From NCBI GenBank assembly GCA_964344625.1, contig CAYFNZ010000013.1, positions 1 to 28,572 on the forward strand: DNA of 28,572 nucleotides, given 5' to 3'. Made by a program: the position numbers and the translations under genes. Under the pieces are notes generated by a model. It was given only the letters and a program-made list of their open reading frames with translations. It had not been told where the DNA came from and searched no databases. This DNA comes from JAAYEL01 sp964344625. Its GTDB lineage: Bacteria; Bacillota; Clostridia; Tissierellales; Peptoniphilaceae. Shown here in pieces: positions 1 to 7,238 of the stretch. Every line of letters begins with the position of its first letter. Position 1 is the first letter of the stretch.

Positions 1-29
1 AGCAGAATGTCATTTATTGACATTCTGCT
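1..29. terminator. Strong hairpin at left window edge, probable terminator
   Basis: A perfect 12-bp inverted repeat (AGCAGAATGTCA / TGACATTCTGCT) encloses a 5-nt loop. It lies just downstream of the minus-strand gene ending at 45, so it probably ends that transcript. A T-run following it on the minus strand would lie outside the window and cannot be checked. Confidence 0.5.
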
Positions 30-44
30 ACTTTCTAACATAAG

Positions 45-359
45 TTAAAGGCATACACTGTAAAGACTGCTTAAAATAGGATAAAATTTACTAGCTTGGG
101 CTTCTTTATAGGCTGCATTTAATTCATCCACCCTTTTTAATTTTGAATTTGATTCAGAGATTAAATCCTTATATTCCTGAATTTTTTCATTAATCCTTTT
201 TATATCTTTTTCTCTAAGTGACTTCGTTTCTATAATTTCACCTGTATCAGCACTCATATAAGTCAAAGTTTCCTTACCGTCTAGTATATTTTGAAGTCTT
301 ATTATCTGCATATCATAAAATTGCTTCTCATATGAATAAGAAGCTTTAAACATTCCCAA
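45..359 (-). CDS. Hypothetical protein, 5' end lost at an IS junction
   Basis: I do not recognise this protein. The frame gives 104 residues from a TTG codon at 359, rich in Lys, Glu and Ser, with a likely helical/coiled segment in the second half (repeated K-x-x-E and N-x-K-x-x-x patterns). The frame stays open upstream to a stop at 462-464 and reads a hydrophobic stretch (VAIFLIITNFALQ), then acidic and basic residues, with no ATG and no good ribosome site. That suggests a small exported or membrane-anchored protein whose start was replaced. The upstream bases, from about 425-430, belong to a plus-strand IS3 transposase remnant, so the simplest reading is a gene truncated by the element. 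It may no longer be expressed. A hairpin at 1-29 follows its stop. Confidence 0.4.
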   Translation of the reverse strand: MGMFKASYSYEKQFYDMQIIRLQNILDGKETLTYMSADTGEIIETKSLREKDIKRINEKIQEYKDLISESNSKLKRVDELNAAYKEAQASKFYPILSSLYSVCL

Positions 360-429
360 ATCACCAAAAATTTCTTTTTCAACATTTTTATTTAAATCAT
401 CTTGTAATGCAAAATTGGTAATAATTAGA

Positions 430-679
430 AAAATTGCTACTGATACAAGTGAATTTAAATACTATGAAGTTGATAAATCAGGAAATATGCAAGTTAAAAA
501 GCTTTATCTAAATCCTTTCCTAGATATGTTTAATGGAGAAATCATTAGCTATTCAATTGAGTATAGAGAATTAAACGCAGCTTAGCTGCGATTTCCCCTA
601 GGGGAAATATGTAGAACGTAAAAACCAGAGACAAATATTTCTAAATGTCTCTGGTATAAAGTCCAACTTTTTGGGGTCA
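430..679 (+). mobile_element. Internally deleted IS3-family (IS150-like) element remnant
   Basis: Plus-strand codons from about 430 read KIATDTSEFKYYEVD and then LYLNPFLDMFNGEIISY, the DDE-domain core of IS3-family OrfB (TDxTEF and DxxNGEI motifs). The frame then jumps at about 556-562 to EYRELNAA followed by TAG at 583-585, which resembles the usual OrfB C-terminus (SPVEYR...). About 100 residues between the two blocks are missing. Downstream are two short palindromes, a terminator hairpin (624-655) and the sequence GTCCAACTTTTTGGGGTCA, typical of the terminal inverted repeat; the element probably ends in CA at 679. The left end, orfA and the N-terminal part of orfB are absent, so the copy cannot move by itself. 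Confidence 0.7.
624..655 (+). terminator. IS-internal terminator hairpin
   Basis: A perfect 10-bp stem (ACCAGAGACA / TGTCTCTGGT) with a 12-nt loop lies between the transposase remnant stop and the right inverted repeat. Such hairpins are common at the 3' end of IS3-family transposase genes. There is no strong T-run. Confidence 0.45.
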
Positions 680-714
680 CCTTAAAATTATAATTTGTTT
701 ATATAAACTTATTT

Positions 715-752
715 AAAATAAAAAAAGCAAATCATTTAAAATGAAATGCTTT
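715..752 (-). terminator. Rho-independent terminator of the psuG operon
   Basis: On the minus strand the stem AAAGCA-TT-TCATTT pairs with AAATGA-TT-TGCTTT and is followed directly by a run of seven T. It starts at the psuG stop codon. Confidence 0.75.
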
Positions 753-1678
753 TAATAATCTTCCCTATATATTTCTTGGGCTATCTTACTAGCTATGTTC
801 GCATTACTTTTTATAATTTCCATATGGGCTACCAAGCTCATACCGTTTGTTTTTTTATTCAATTTCTCTAAAAATACAGTAGTGAGATTTGCCTTAGATA
901 TATTCGAGGATTCAAGGTCATCTAGGGCCTCTTCTACTGTAATTTCGACTAGGTCCTTGTCTAAGGCATAGTCGTTTACAATAGGATTTGCAACTATTAC
1001 CCCTCCATTTAGGCCTATATCCCATTTAGTTTTAATTGTCTTTCCAATTTCCTGAGTTTTTTCAAACCTATAGTCAATTTCGTATTCACTATCACCCAGA
1101 TAAACTGACGGCATATGACTAACCCTATATCCTAACACAGGAACTCCGAAGGTCTCTAAATATTCAAGGGTTAAGCCCATATCCAAAATTGACTTAAGGC
1201 CTGAACAAACCAGGCATATATTGCTCGTGGCTATTTCTTGAAGGTCCCTTGATATATCAAATGTTTTGTTTCCGTTCCTATGGACTCCACCTATACCAGC
1301 TGTGGCTAGAACCTTAATTCCAACCATTCTAGATATGATAATCGATGTAGCTACAGTAGTCGAACCATTCAGCCCATTTGCTACAACTATTGGAAGATCC
1401 TTTCTAGTCATTTGGATATAGGTTGGGTCCAAGCACATCCTCTCAATTTCTTCTTCACTAAGACCAATCTTTATCCTGCCATTAATTACAGCCAGGGTGG
1501 CAGGTATACAATTATTGGCCCTGATTAAAGCTTCAGAATCCATGGCGGTCTTAAAATTTTCCGGATATGGAAGTCCATGGGTTAAAACTGAAGATTCAAG
1601 GGCAACTACAGGTATGTCCTTGTCAATCGCATCGATTATTTCATCGCTAATATCTAAATATCCAAGCAACTTATTCAT
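752..1678 (-). CDS. psuG: Pseudouridine-5'-phosphate glycosidase
   Basis: The enzyme reversibly splits pseudouridine 5'-phosphate into uracil and ribose 5-phosphate in the cytoplasm, allowing recycling of this modified nucleoside. At 308 residues it matches the usual length (E. coli about 312). Family motifs are complete: ALESSVLTHGLPYP (residues 26-39, with catalytic-pocket E28), ATLAVINGRIKIGL (60-73), TAGIGGVHRN (126-135), CSGLKSILD (158-166), where K162 corresponds to the Schiff-base lysine, and a late LNGGVIVANPI block. The ATG at 1678 has an AAAGG ribosome site. It follows the E2-like gene by 20 bp and ends in a terminator, so the two form an operon. The usual partner, pseudouridine kinase PsuK, is not in this window. 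Annotation is firm; the source of its substrate here is unknown. Confidence 0.96.
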   Translation of the reverse strand: MNKLLGYLDISDEIIDAIDKDIPVVALESSVLTHGLPYPENFKTAMDSEALIRANNCIPATLAVINGRIKIGLSEEEIERMCLDPTYIQMTRKDLPIVVANGLNGSTTVATSIIISRMVGIKVLATAGIGGVHRNGNKTFDISRDLQEIATSNICLVCSGLKSILDMGLTLEYLETFGVPVLGYRVSHMPSVYLGDSEYEIDYRFEKTQEIGKTIKTKWDIGLNGGVIVANPIVNDYALDKDLVEITVEEALDDLESSNISKANLTTVFLEKLNKKTNGMSLVAHMEIIKSNANIASKIAQEIYREDY

Positions 1679-1698
1679 AGTATTACCTTTCGATTTTT

Positions 1699-2556
1699 CT
1701 ATTGATTAACTGCTATTTTTTCAGTTTCTTCAACTTCATCTAGAAGTTCTGGTTTTTTTAGGTATTTAAAAAATAGCTTTAAAGCACTTGTAAAATAGTA
1801 ACCATCGCATATTCTTTCATCGCTAACCAGACCGATTGAAATAGTTCTTTCCTCTACAAATTCACCTTTTTTTACAATAATCCTTCTTCCCTTTTTCCCT
1901 ATGGCTAAGAATATACCTACTGTACCAAAGTTATAAAGGTGATGGTTGATAGCACTAATTCCTAAAGACCCCATATTGGTTACGAAAGCTGATGCATGAA
2001 AAGGACTAGCTTTAACTATGCTATGAGGCATTAGGTTTATCGTATCAAGGTATTTCAAGAACTTAATAAGAATCCTTAAAAAGCCTTGGGGAATTTTGTC
2101 CATAACCTTAACAACAGCATCCATATCATTGTCTTCTGAAGAGTTCGATTTTTCTTTTTCAATATAAGAATTTAATATTTCCTTGATTTGCTCTGGGGTT
2201 TCGCTTCCATCAAAATCAACTTTTACGCTGGTTTCTTCCCCATCTAAAGACATGTTCTTCTTTACCATAAGAGAAACTGTAATCTTATCTCTTTCATAAA
2301 GCCTTCCCCGCATAATAAATTGGTTAAGCTTTGGTCTTTCCTTCATTGTCCTTACCAAGGCAGCATAAAATATGTGCATGTAGCCCAAATTAACTCCCTG
2401 GTCTTGTTTCTTCCTAATGTAGTCATCGATGGCTTGTATAGAAATCTCTTCATTTAAGAAAACTTGAGAATCTGACCTGTCTTCCATTATTAAAGGTATT
2501 ATCTTAAATAACGGATCCATTTTAACTAATTTGCCATCTTTTCTCTTTTTTATCAT
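1699..2556 (-). CDS. Stand-alone 2-oxoacid dehydrogenase E2-like (CAT-fold) protein
   Basis: This 285-residue protein resembles the catalytic domain of dihydrolipoyl acyltransferases and chloramphenicol acetyltransferase, and would be cytoplasmic. It has no lipoyl or E1/E3-binding domain and no E1 or E3 genes nearby. Supporting blocks are the C-terminal GLVSDERICDGYYF (about residues 243-255), which aligns with the active-site DHRxxDG motif, and AFVTNMGSLGI (about residues 190-200), matching the N-GS-G block before it. The catalytic His position appears to be Glu (E247), so normal acyl transfer by the His-general-base mechanism is doubtful. The ATG at 2556 has a strong AGGAG site, and an extended -10 promoter lies upstream. 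It is cotranscribed with psuG. The function is unknown; a regulatory or altered-chemistry role is possible. Confidence 0.8.
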   Translation of the reverse strand: MIKKRKDGKLVKMDPLFKIIPLIMEDRSDSQVFLNEEISIQAIDDYIRKKQDQGVNLGYMHIFYAALVRTMKERPKLNQFIMRGRLYERDKITVSLMVKKNMSLDGEETSVKVDFDGSETPEQIKEILNSYIEKEKSNSSEDNDMDAVVKVMDKIPQGFLRILIKFLKYLDTINLMPHSIVKASPFHASAFVTNMGSLGISAINHHLYNFGTVGIFLAIGKKGRRIIVKKGEFVEERTISIGLVSDERICDGYYFTSALKLFFKYLKKPELLDEVEETEKIAVNQ

Positions 2557-2606
2557 CCTAACTCCTAAAAATAATTACTAATAATAAATACAATTATACA
2601 TAGTAA

Positions 2607-2635
2607 ATTATAGCATAAAATTCAAAGTGTAGGAA
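2607..2635 (-). promoter_or_regulatory. Probable extended -10 promoter for the E2-like gene and psuG
   Basis: On the minus strand TGCTATAAT gives a consensus -10 with the extended TG. The -35 region, 17 bp upstream (TTCCTA), is weak. The predicted start leaves a leader of about 45 nt before the ATG at 2556. Confidence 0.55.
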
Positions 2636-2675
2636 ATCCCATATAAGACATCTATACTTTTATTTTCAATTATTA

Positions 2676-2725
2676 AAACTAGCCTCAAAAAGTCCATATC
2701 TGACATGACTTTCTAAGACTAGTTT
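2676..2725 (-). terminator. Probable terminator of the maltose operon
   Basis: The arms AAACTAG/CTAGTTT and AAAGTC/GACTTT form an interrupted stem just after the malQ stop. On the minus strand it is followed by TTTTAATAATT, a modest T-rich tail. The long loop makes the call uncertain. Confidence 0.4.
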
Positions 2726-2729
2726 CATC

Positions 2730-4253
2730 CTACTTTTTAATTCTATTTGTCATATAAGTTAGGTATCTAAACCTATCAATCAAGCCTTGATCGATGGCAT
2801 TTTCCCTCATTCTCCACTTCCAATTTTCTCCTAGAGTATTTGGAAGGTTCATCCTAGCAGAGTTATCTAATAGCAATAAGTCTTGCATTTGAATGATTGA
2901 GGTCCTTGCTACGCTTGTCATAGCTCCCCTGATAACGCCCCAAGTGTATCCTTCTTCGTGGGTTAAATTGAAGTAATTTCTTGCATACTCAATTTCATAA
3001 TCTTGGGCTTTTTTGAACCATCCTTCCATGGTGTCATTGTCATGGGTTCCAACATAAACAATTGTGTTTTCATCAAAGTTATGAGGGATGTGTTCGCTAG
3101 TACCATCAGGATTAAAAGCAAATTGAAGGATTTTCATTGATGGATATCCTGTTTCAATCCTAAAGTTATATACTTCCTCTGTTATATATCCTAAGTCTTC
3201 AGCTATGATGGCCATATCTGCAAATTTTTCTTTAACCTTTGAGAAAAGCTTCATAGTTGGGCCAGGTTGCCATGACCCATTTACAGCTGTATCATCCCCT
3301 GCAGGAATTGACCAAAAGCTTTCAAAGCCTCTGAAGTGGTCAAGTCTTATGCAGTCAAAGATTTCGAAGGCTGCTCCAAACCTGTCAAGCCACCACTTAT
3401 ATCCAGTTTCCTCATTTTTATCCCAATCGTAGACTGGGTTACCCCAAAGTTGACCAACAGCTGAGAAATCGTCAGGAGGACAGCCCCCTACAAAAGCACA
3501 TGTAAGGTCTTCTTTTAATTGGAATAATTCAGGATTTACCCAAACATCAGAGCTATCTTCTGCTACATAGATAGGAAGGTCTCCTATTGTCTTGATTCCT
3601 TTTGAATGTATGTAGTCCTTTAATGAATTCCATTGTTTGAAAAACATGTATTGAAGGAATTTATAGAAATTTATTTCCTTTTCATGATTTTTCGCAAATT
3701 CTATAAGGGCTTTTTCTTCCCTAAACTTATATTCATGATCCCAGGTATTCCAAGCTCTGCCATCGAATTGGTCCTTTAAGGCCATAAACATAGCAAAGTC
3801 ATGTAGCCATGCTTCTTTTTCTTGGCAGAAGTTTATAAAGTCTTGGTTATTACAATCAAATCTTTCATATGCAAGTCTTAAAACCTTATTTCTTTCATAA
3901 TAAAGTCTGCCATAGTCGATTCGTGTATCATCATCAACATGAATCATTTCATCAAGCTCATCTCTATTTAGTAAACCATGCTCAATTAATTCTTCAAGGT
4001 CTATAAAATATGGATTGCCAGCGAATGTACTAAATGATTGATAAGGGCTGTCCCCATAACTCGTAGGTCCCACTGGCAATAGTTGCCAATATTTTTGTCC
4101 TGCCCTATCCAAAAAGTCAACAAAGTCTCTCGCATGTCTTCCCATAGTTCCAATACCATATGGTCCTGGAAGAGAAGATATATGCATCAATACACCTGAA
4201 CCTCTGTCATCTTTTATCTTCTTAAAATAATATTTTTCGTCTAAAACTCCCAT
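2730..4253 (-). CDS. malQ: 4-alpha-glucanotransferase (amylomaltase, GH77)
   Basis: The enzyme transfers alpha-1,4-glucan segments between maltodextrins and releases glucose, processing the sugars brought in by the adjacent ABC transporter. At 507 residues it is the short amylomaltase type (Thermus about 500) rather than the longer enterobacterial form. The N-terminal blocks RGSGVLMHISSLPG (17-30) and YWQLLPVGPTSYGDSPYQ (55-72) are diagnostic. The nucleophile is D305 in RLDHFRGF, the acid/base is E352 in AEDLG, and the third acidic residue is D405 in GTHDND. All are present, so it should be active. The ATG at 4253 has AGGAG eight bases upstream, and the gene follows the LacI regulator by 7 bp. 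It is the last gene of the operon. Confidence 0.97.
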   Translation of the reverse strand: MGVLDEKYYFKKIKDDRGSGVLMHISSLPGPYGIGTMGRHARDFVDFLDRAGQKYWQLLPVGPTSYGDSPYQSFSTFAGNPYFIDLEELIEHGLLNRDELDEMIHVDDDTRIDYGRLYYERNKVLRLAYERFDCNNQDFINFCQEKEAWLHDFAMFMALKDQFDGRAWNTWDHEYKFREEKALIEFAKNHEKEINFYKFLQYMFFKQWNSLKDYIHSKGIKTIGDLPIYVAEDSSDVWVNPELFQLKEDLTCAFVGGCPPDDFSAVGQLWGNPVYDWDKNEETGYKWWLDRFGAAFEIFDCIRLDHFRGFESFWSIPAGDDTAVNGSWQPGPTMKLFSKVKEKFADMAIIAEDLGYITEEVYNFRIETGYPSMKILQFAFNPDGTSEHIPHNFDENTIVYVGTHDNDTMEGWFKKAQDYEIEYARNYFNLTHEEGYTWGVIRGAMTSVARTSIIQMQDLLLLDNSARMNLPNTLGENWKWRMRENAIDQGLIDRFRYLTYMTNRIKK

Positions 4254-4260
4254 ACTTCTC

Positions 4261-5241
4261 CTATTGTTCGATATACCTAGTTTTTATTATTTTATTAGTT
4301 ACAGTTTCATCTCCATTGATTCTTGCAATTAAAAGCCTTACAGCCCATTTACCTAACTTGTCTATCCTTATATCAACAGTTGGAAATGGGTGTGTTGAAA
4401 ATTGCACTTCCCTGGAATTATTAAATCCCGTAACCATTATATCCTTGCCCTTATCAAGGGCTTTTTTCTGAATCCCTAAAGCAATTGCATCATCCGTGCA
4501 TACTATCGCATCATAATTTTTATTTAAGATTTCCTCAGCATTTTTATAGGCATCTTCTTCAAAGAAATCCATTTGGTATATGTCAGATTCCTTAACTTCT
4601 ATACCAAAGTCACGGTTTGCTTTTTTAAATCCCATTAACCTGTCCCTGGTAACTATGATTTTTTTAGATCCCCCGATAAAGCAAAGTTTTCTATTTCCCT
4701 TACTTAAAAGGCTGTGAACAACCTCATACATGGCTTGTTCATTGTCATTGTCCACCCACAAAATATTTGATTTTCTTTCTGGATTACCTATAACAACGGC
4801 AGGGATTTGATTATCAGATAAGTATGATACAGCCAAATCATTCTCCCTGACTGATAATTTAATTACTCCATCAATCCTATTGCTTTCAACTAAAGACTTA
4901 ATCCTGTCTCTTTCTTTACCGCTTTCTTCTGTGAAAATCAGTAAGAGCTCCTTGTTATACAGGTTAAGTTCATTAGCTATCGCTTGTAAGACATCTGTAA
5001 AGTATGAGTTGTTCAAACTCCTCGGGCCTCTGTCTACCACTACAGCTATGGTATCAGTGTTGCTTCTGGCAAGTGACCTTGCTGTATAGTTTGGTACATA
5101 GCCCAATTCTTCTATGGCTTCAAAAACCTTATCTATTGTTTGTTGGCTGATTTTTCCTTTTTTTGAAACCACTCGGGAGACAGTAGATGCGCTGACTCCC
5201 GCGTGTTTTGCAACGTCCTTAATGGTTATTTTGTTCTTCAT
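4261..5241 (-). CDS. malR: LacI-family regulator of the maltose operon
   Basis: This is a DNA-binding repressor with a periplasmic-binding-protein-like sensor domain. The N-terminus holds a LacI helix-turn-helix (residues 4-25: ITIKDVAKHAGVSASTVSRV) and the hinge helix YVPNYTARSLA at about 48-58. The rest (about 65-326) is the effector-binding domain. Full length (326) and position inside the operon between malK and malQ make maltose or maltodextrin the likely inducer, and the two LacI-type dyads before malE the likely targets; this is inferred. The gene starts 11 bp after malK and has no clear ribosome site of its own, suggesting translational coupling. The symbol is given by context; the family call is certain. 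Confidence 0.9.
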   Translation of the reverse strand: MKNKITIKDVAKHAGVSASTVSRVVSKKGKISQQTIDKVFEAIEELGYVPNYTARSLARSNTDTIAVVVDRGPRSLNNSYFTDVLQAIANELNLYNKELLLIFTEESGKERDRIKSLVESNRIDGVIKLSVRENDLAVSYLSDNQIPAVVIGNPERKSNILWVDNDNEQAMYEVVHSLLSKGNRKLCFIGGSKKIIVTRDRLMGFKKANRDFGIEVKESDIYQMDFFEEDAYKNAEEILNKNYDAIVCTDDAIALGIQKKALDKGKDIMVTGFNNSREVQFSTHPFPTVDIRIDKLGKWAVRLLIARINGDETVTNKIIKTRYIEQ

Positions 5242-5252
5242 TAATGGACTAA

Positions 5253-6338
5253 TTAATTAATTCTATTTGTTGTTTCGCCATCAAAGAAATGCAAGGCATC
5301 TAAATCAAAGGTAAAGTTGTGAGCTTGGTCAATATCGTATTCAAAATATCCCGGTACTGACATTATACATTCAGTTCCATCTTCCAAAATAGTATAAAGT
5401 AGCTTTTCTTTACCTAGCATTTCAATCACATCTATCATGGCAGTAAAACTATTCTTTTCACTCTTTTTGGATAAGAATCTTTCAGCCCTAATTCCCATAA
5501 ACACTTTCTTGCCTTCATAGTCTTTTAAAGCTATTCTATCTTCTTCTTTTGGTTCTACTACTATTTTTCCTGAATTACTTACAAAATTACCATTCTTTAT
5601 TTGTCCTTCAAAGATATTCATGGTTGGTGAACCAATAAATCCAGCTACGAACAAGTTTGCAGGCTTGTTGTAGAACTCTTCTGGCTTACCATATTGTTGA
5701 ATTACCCCTTTATCAAGAAGACAAATCTTATCCGCCATAGTCATGGCTTCTGTTTGGTCGTGGGTTACATAGATTGAAGTTGTACCTAGTTGCTTGTGAA
5801 GTCTTACTAGCTCAACTCTCATATGTTCACGAAGCTTTGCATCCAAGTTTGATAGCGGTTCGTCCATCAAGAATACTCCAGGCTTTCTAACCATGGCACG
5901 ACCAAGGGCAACCCTTTGTCTTTGACCACCTGATATGTCTGAAGGTTTAGAATATAGGTAGTCTGAGATTTGTAATACTTCAGCAGCTTCTAAAACCCTC
6001 TTATGGATTACTTCTTTTCTTTCTTTCTTCATTTTCAAGGCAAATGCCATGTTATCATAAACTGTAAGGTGTGGATAAAGGGCATATGATTGGAAAACCA
6101 TAGCAATATCCCTGTCTTTTGGTGCAACCTTATTCATAAGTTTTTCACCGAAGATTAATTCACCTTCAGTTATTGAGTTAAGTCCAGCTATCATCCTTAA
6201 AAGAGTGGATTTACCACATCCAGAAGGTCCAAGGATAGCACAGAACTCTTTGTCTTCTATTTCCATATTTATATGTCTAATTGTGAAGTTTTCTCTTCCT
6301 TCATATTTTTTACCAATATTCTTTAATGAAACTTTCAT
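5253..6338 (-). CDS. malK: Sugar ABC transporter ATPase, MalK/MsmK type
   Basis: This is the nucleotide-binding subunit that powers MalFG on the inner face of the membrane. It has Walker A GPSGCGKST (37-45), Q-loop VFQSYALYPH (81-90), signature ISGGQRQR (135-142), Walker B VFLMDE (155-160) and H-loop H193 in VTHDQTEAM. After about residue 235 comes the TOBE/MalK regulatory region, with GIRAERF typical of carbohydrate importers. Its 361 residues match MsmK/MalK. The ATG at 6338 has a strong GGAGG that overlaps the malG stop codon. MsmK-type ATPases often serve several sugar importers, so it may not be restricted to maltose. Confidence 0.95.
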   Translation of the reverse strand: MKVSLKNIGKKYEGRENFTIRHINMEIEDKEFCAILGPSGCGKSTLLRMIAGLNSITEGELIFGEKLMNKVAPKDRDIAMVFQSYALYPHLTVYDNMAFALKMKKERKEVIHKRVLEAAEVLQISDYLYSKPSDISGGQRQRVALGRAMVRKPGVFLMDEPLSNLDAKLREHMRVELVRLHKQLGTTSIYVTHDQTEAMTMADKICLLDKGVIQQYGKPEEFYNKPANLFVAGFIGSPTMNIFEGQIKNGNFVSNSGKIVVEPKEEDRIALKDYEGKKVFMGIRAERFLSKKSEKNSFTAMIDVIEMLGKEKLLYTILEDGTECIMSVPGYFEYDIDQAHNFTFDLDALHFFDGETTNRIN

Positions 6339-6346
6339 ATTTCCTC

Positions 6347-7237
6347 CTATCCTTTAACTGATCCTGAACTCAAACCAGAAACTAGTTGATTTTGTAAACT
6401 TATAAATAATGCTATTATTGGAATCGCTGTAAGCAAGCCACCTGCGGCAAAGGCTGGTGCATTCATAGTACGAACGTCATTTATCAAGGTAAATAAACCA
6501 GTTGCCAATGTATATTGCTTAGAGTTTGTTAGTAAGATTGCTGGTAGCATGTAGTCCATGAAAGGTCCTATAAATGACCAAAGGGCGATGATAGCCAACA
6601 TAGGTCTTACTATCGGCATTATAATAAGTCTATAGACTTGGAAATTTGAACATCCATCAATCTTAGCAGCATCATCAAGTTCACTTGATATAGAGTCGAT
6701 ATAGCCCTTTAAGATAAAGGTGTTTGAAGCAATGCCGCCTGCAGAATATACCAAGATTAACATAGTTGTTCTACTAAAACTTGGAACTATCCCTGACACG
6801 ATTGAATGTATAGCAAAGTATGCTGTAATACCCGCAAATGTAGGTATTGTTTGGATTAACATTATAGCCATTAAGCTGGCCTTCTTTCCCTTGAACCTAT
6901 ATCTTGAATAAGCATATCCTGTAAATGATACTATTAATAAGGTTAATAGGGCTGTCATAACAGCTATATAAATTGTATTTTTTACCCAAAGAACAAAATC
7001 GGTGTTTTCAAATAAGTATTTGAAATGCTTTAATGAAAAACTAAATTCTCCAGCCATAGAAATATACTTGCTTTGGTTCCCGTTAAGGCTTGATATAACC
7101 ATTACAGTTAAAGGCCAGATGATAGCTATAGCCCAGGCAATAAGTATAACATAAGAAAGCACAAGCATTATCTTACCGGCGGTATTAAGCGGTTGTCTAT
7201 CTGATAAATATAAACTATTATCTTTTTTCTTTTTCAT
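6347..7237 (-). CDS. malG: Maltodextrin ABC transporter permease MalG
   Basis: This is an inner-membrane permease subunit that pairs with MalF to form the sugar channel. It is 296 residues long with about six membrane segments (first at about 22-48). The cytoplasmic EAA loop that docks on MalK reads ELDDAAKIDGCSNFQVYRL (186-204) and fits the MalG consensus, with the usual IDG core. A charged KKKK lies at the cytoplasmic N-terminus. It follows malF by one base and its stop overlaps the malK ribosome site, so the genes are tightly coupled. Length and topology are normal. Confidence 0.95.
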   Translation of the reverse strand: MKKKKDNSLYLSDRQPLNTAGKIMLVLSYVILIAWAIAIIWPLTVMVISSLNGNQSKYISMAGEFSFSLKHFKYLFENTDFVLWVKNTIYIAVMTALLTLLIVSFTGYAYSRYRFKGKKASLMAIMLIQTIPTFAGITAYFAIHSIVSGIVPSFSRTTMLILVYSAGGIASNTFILKGYIDSISSELDDAAKIDGCSNFQVYRLIIMPIVRPMLAIIALWSFIGPFMDYMLPAILLTNSKQYTLATGLFTLINDVRTMNAPAFAAGGLLTAIPIIALFISLQNQLVSGLSSGSVKG

Positions 7238-7238
7238 C

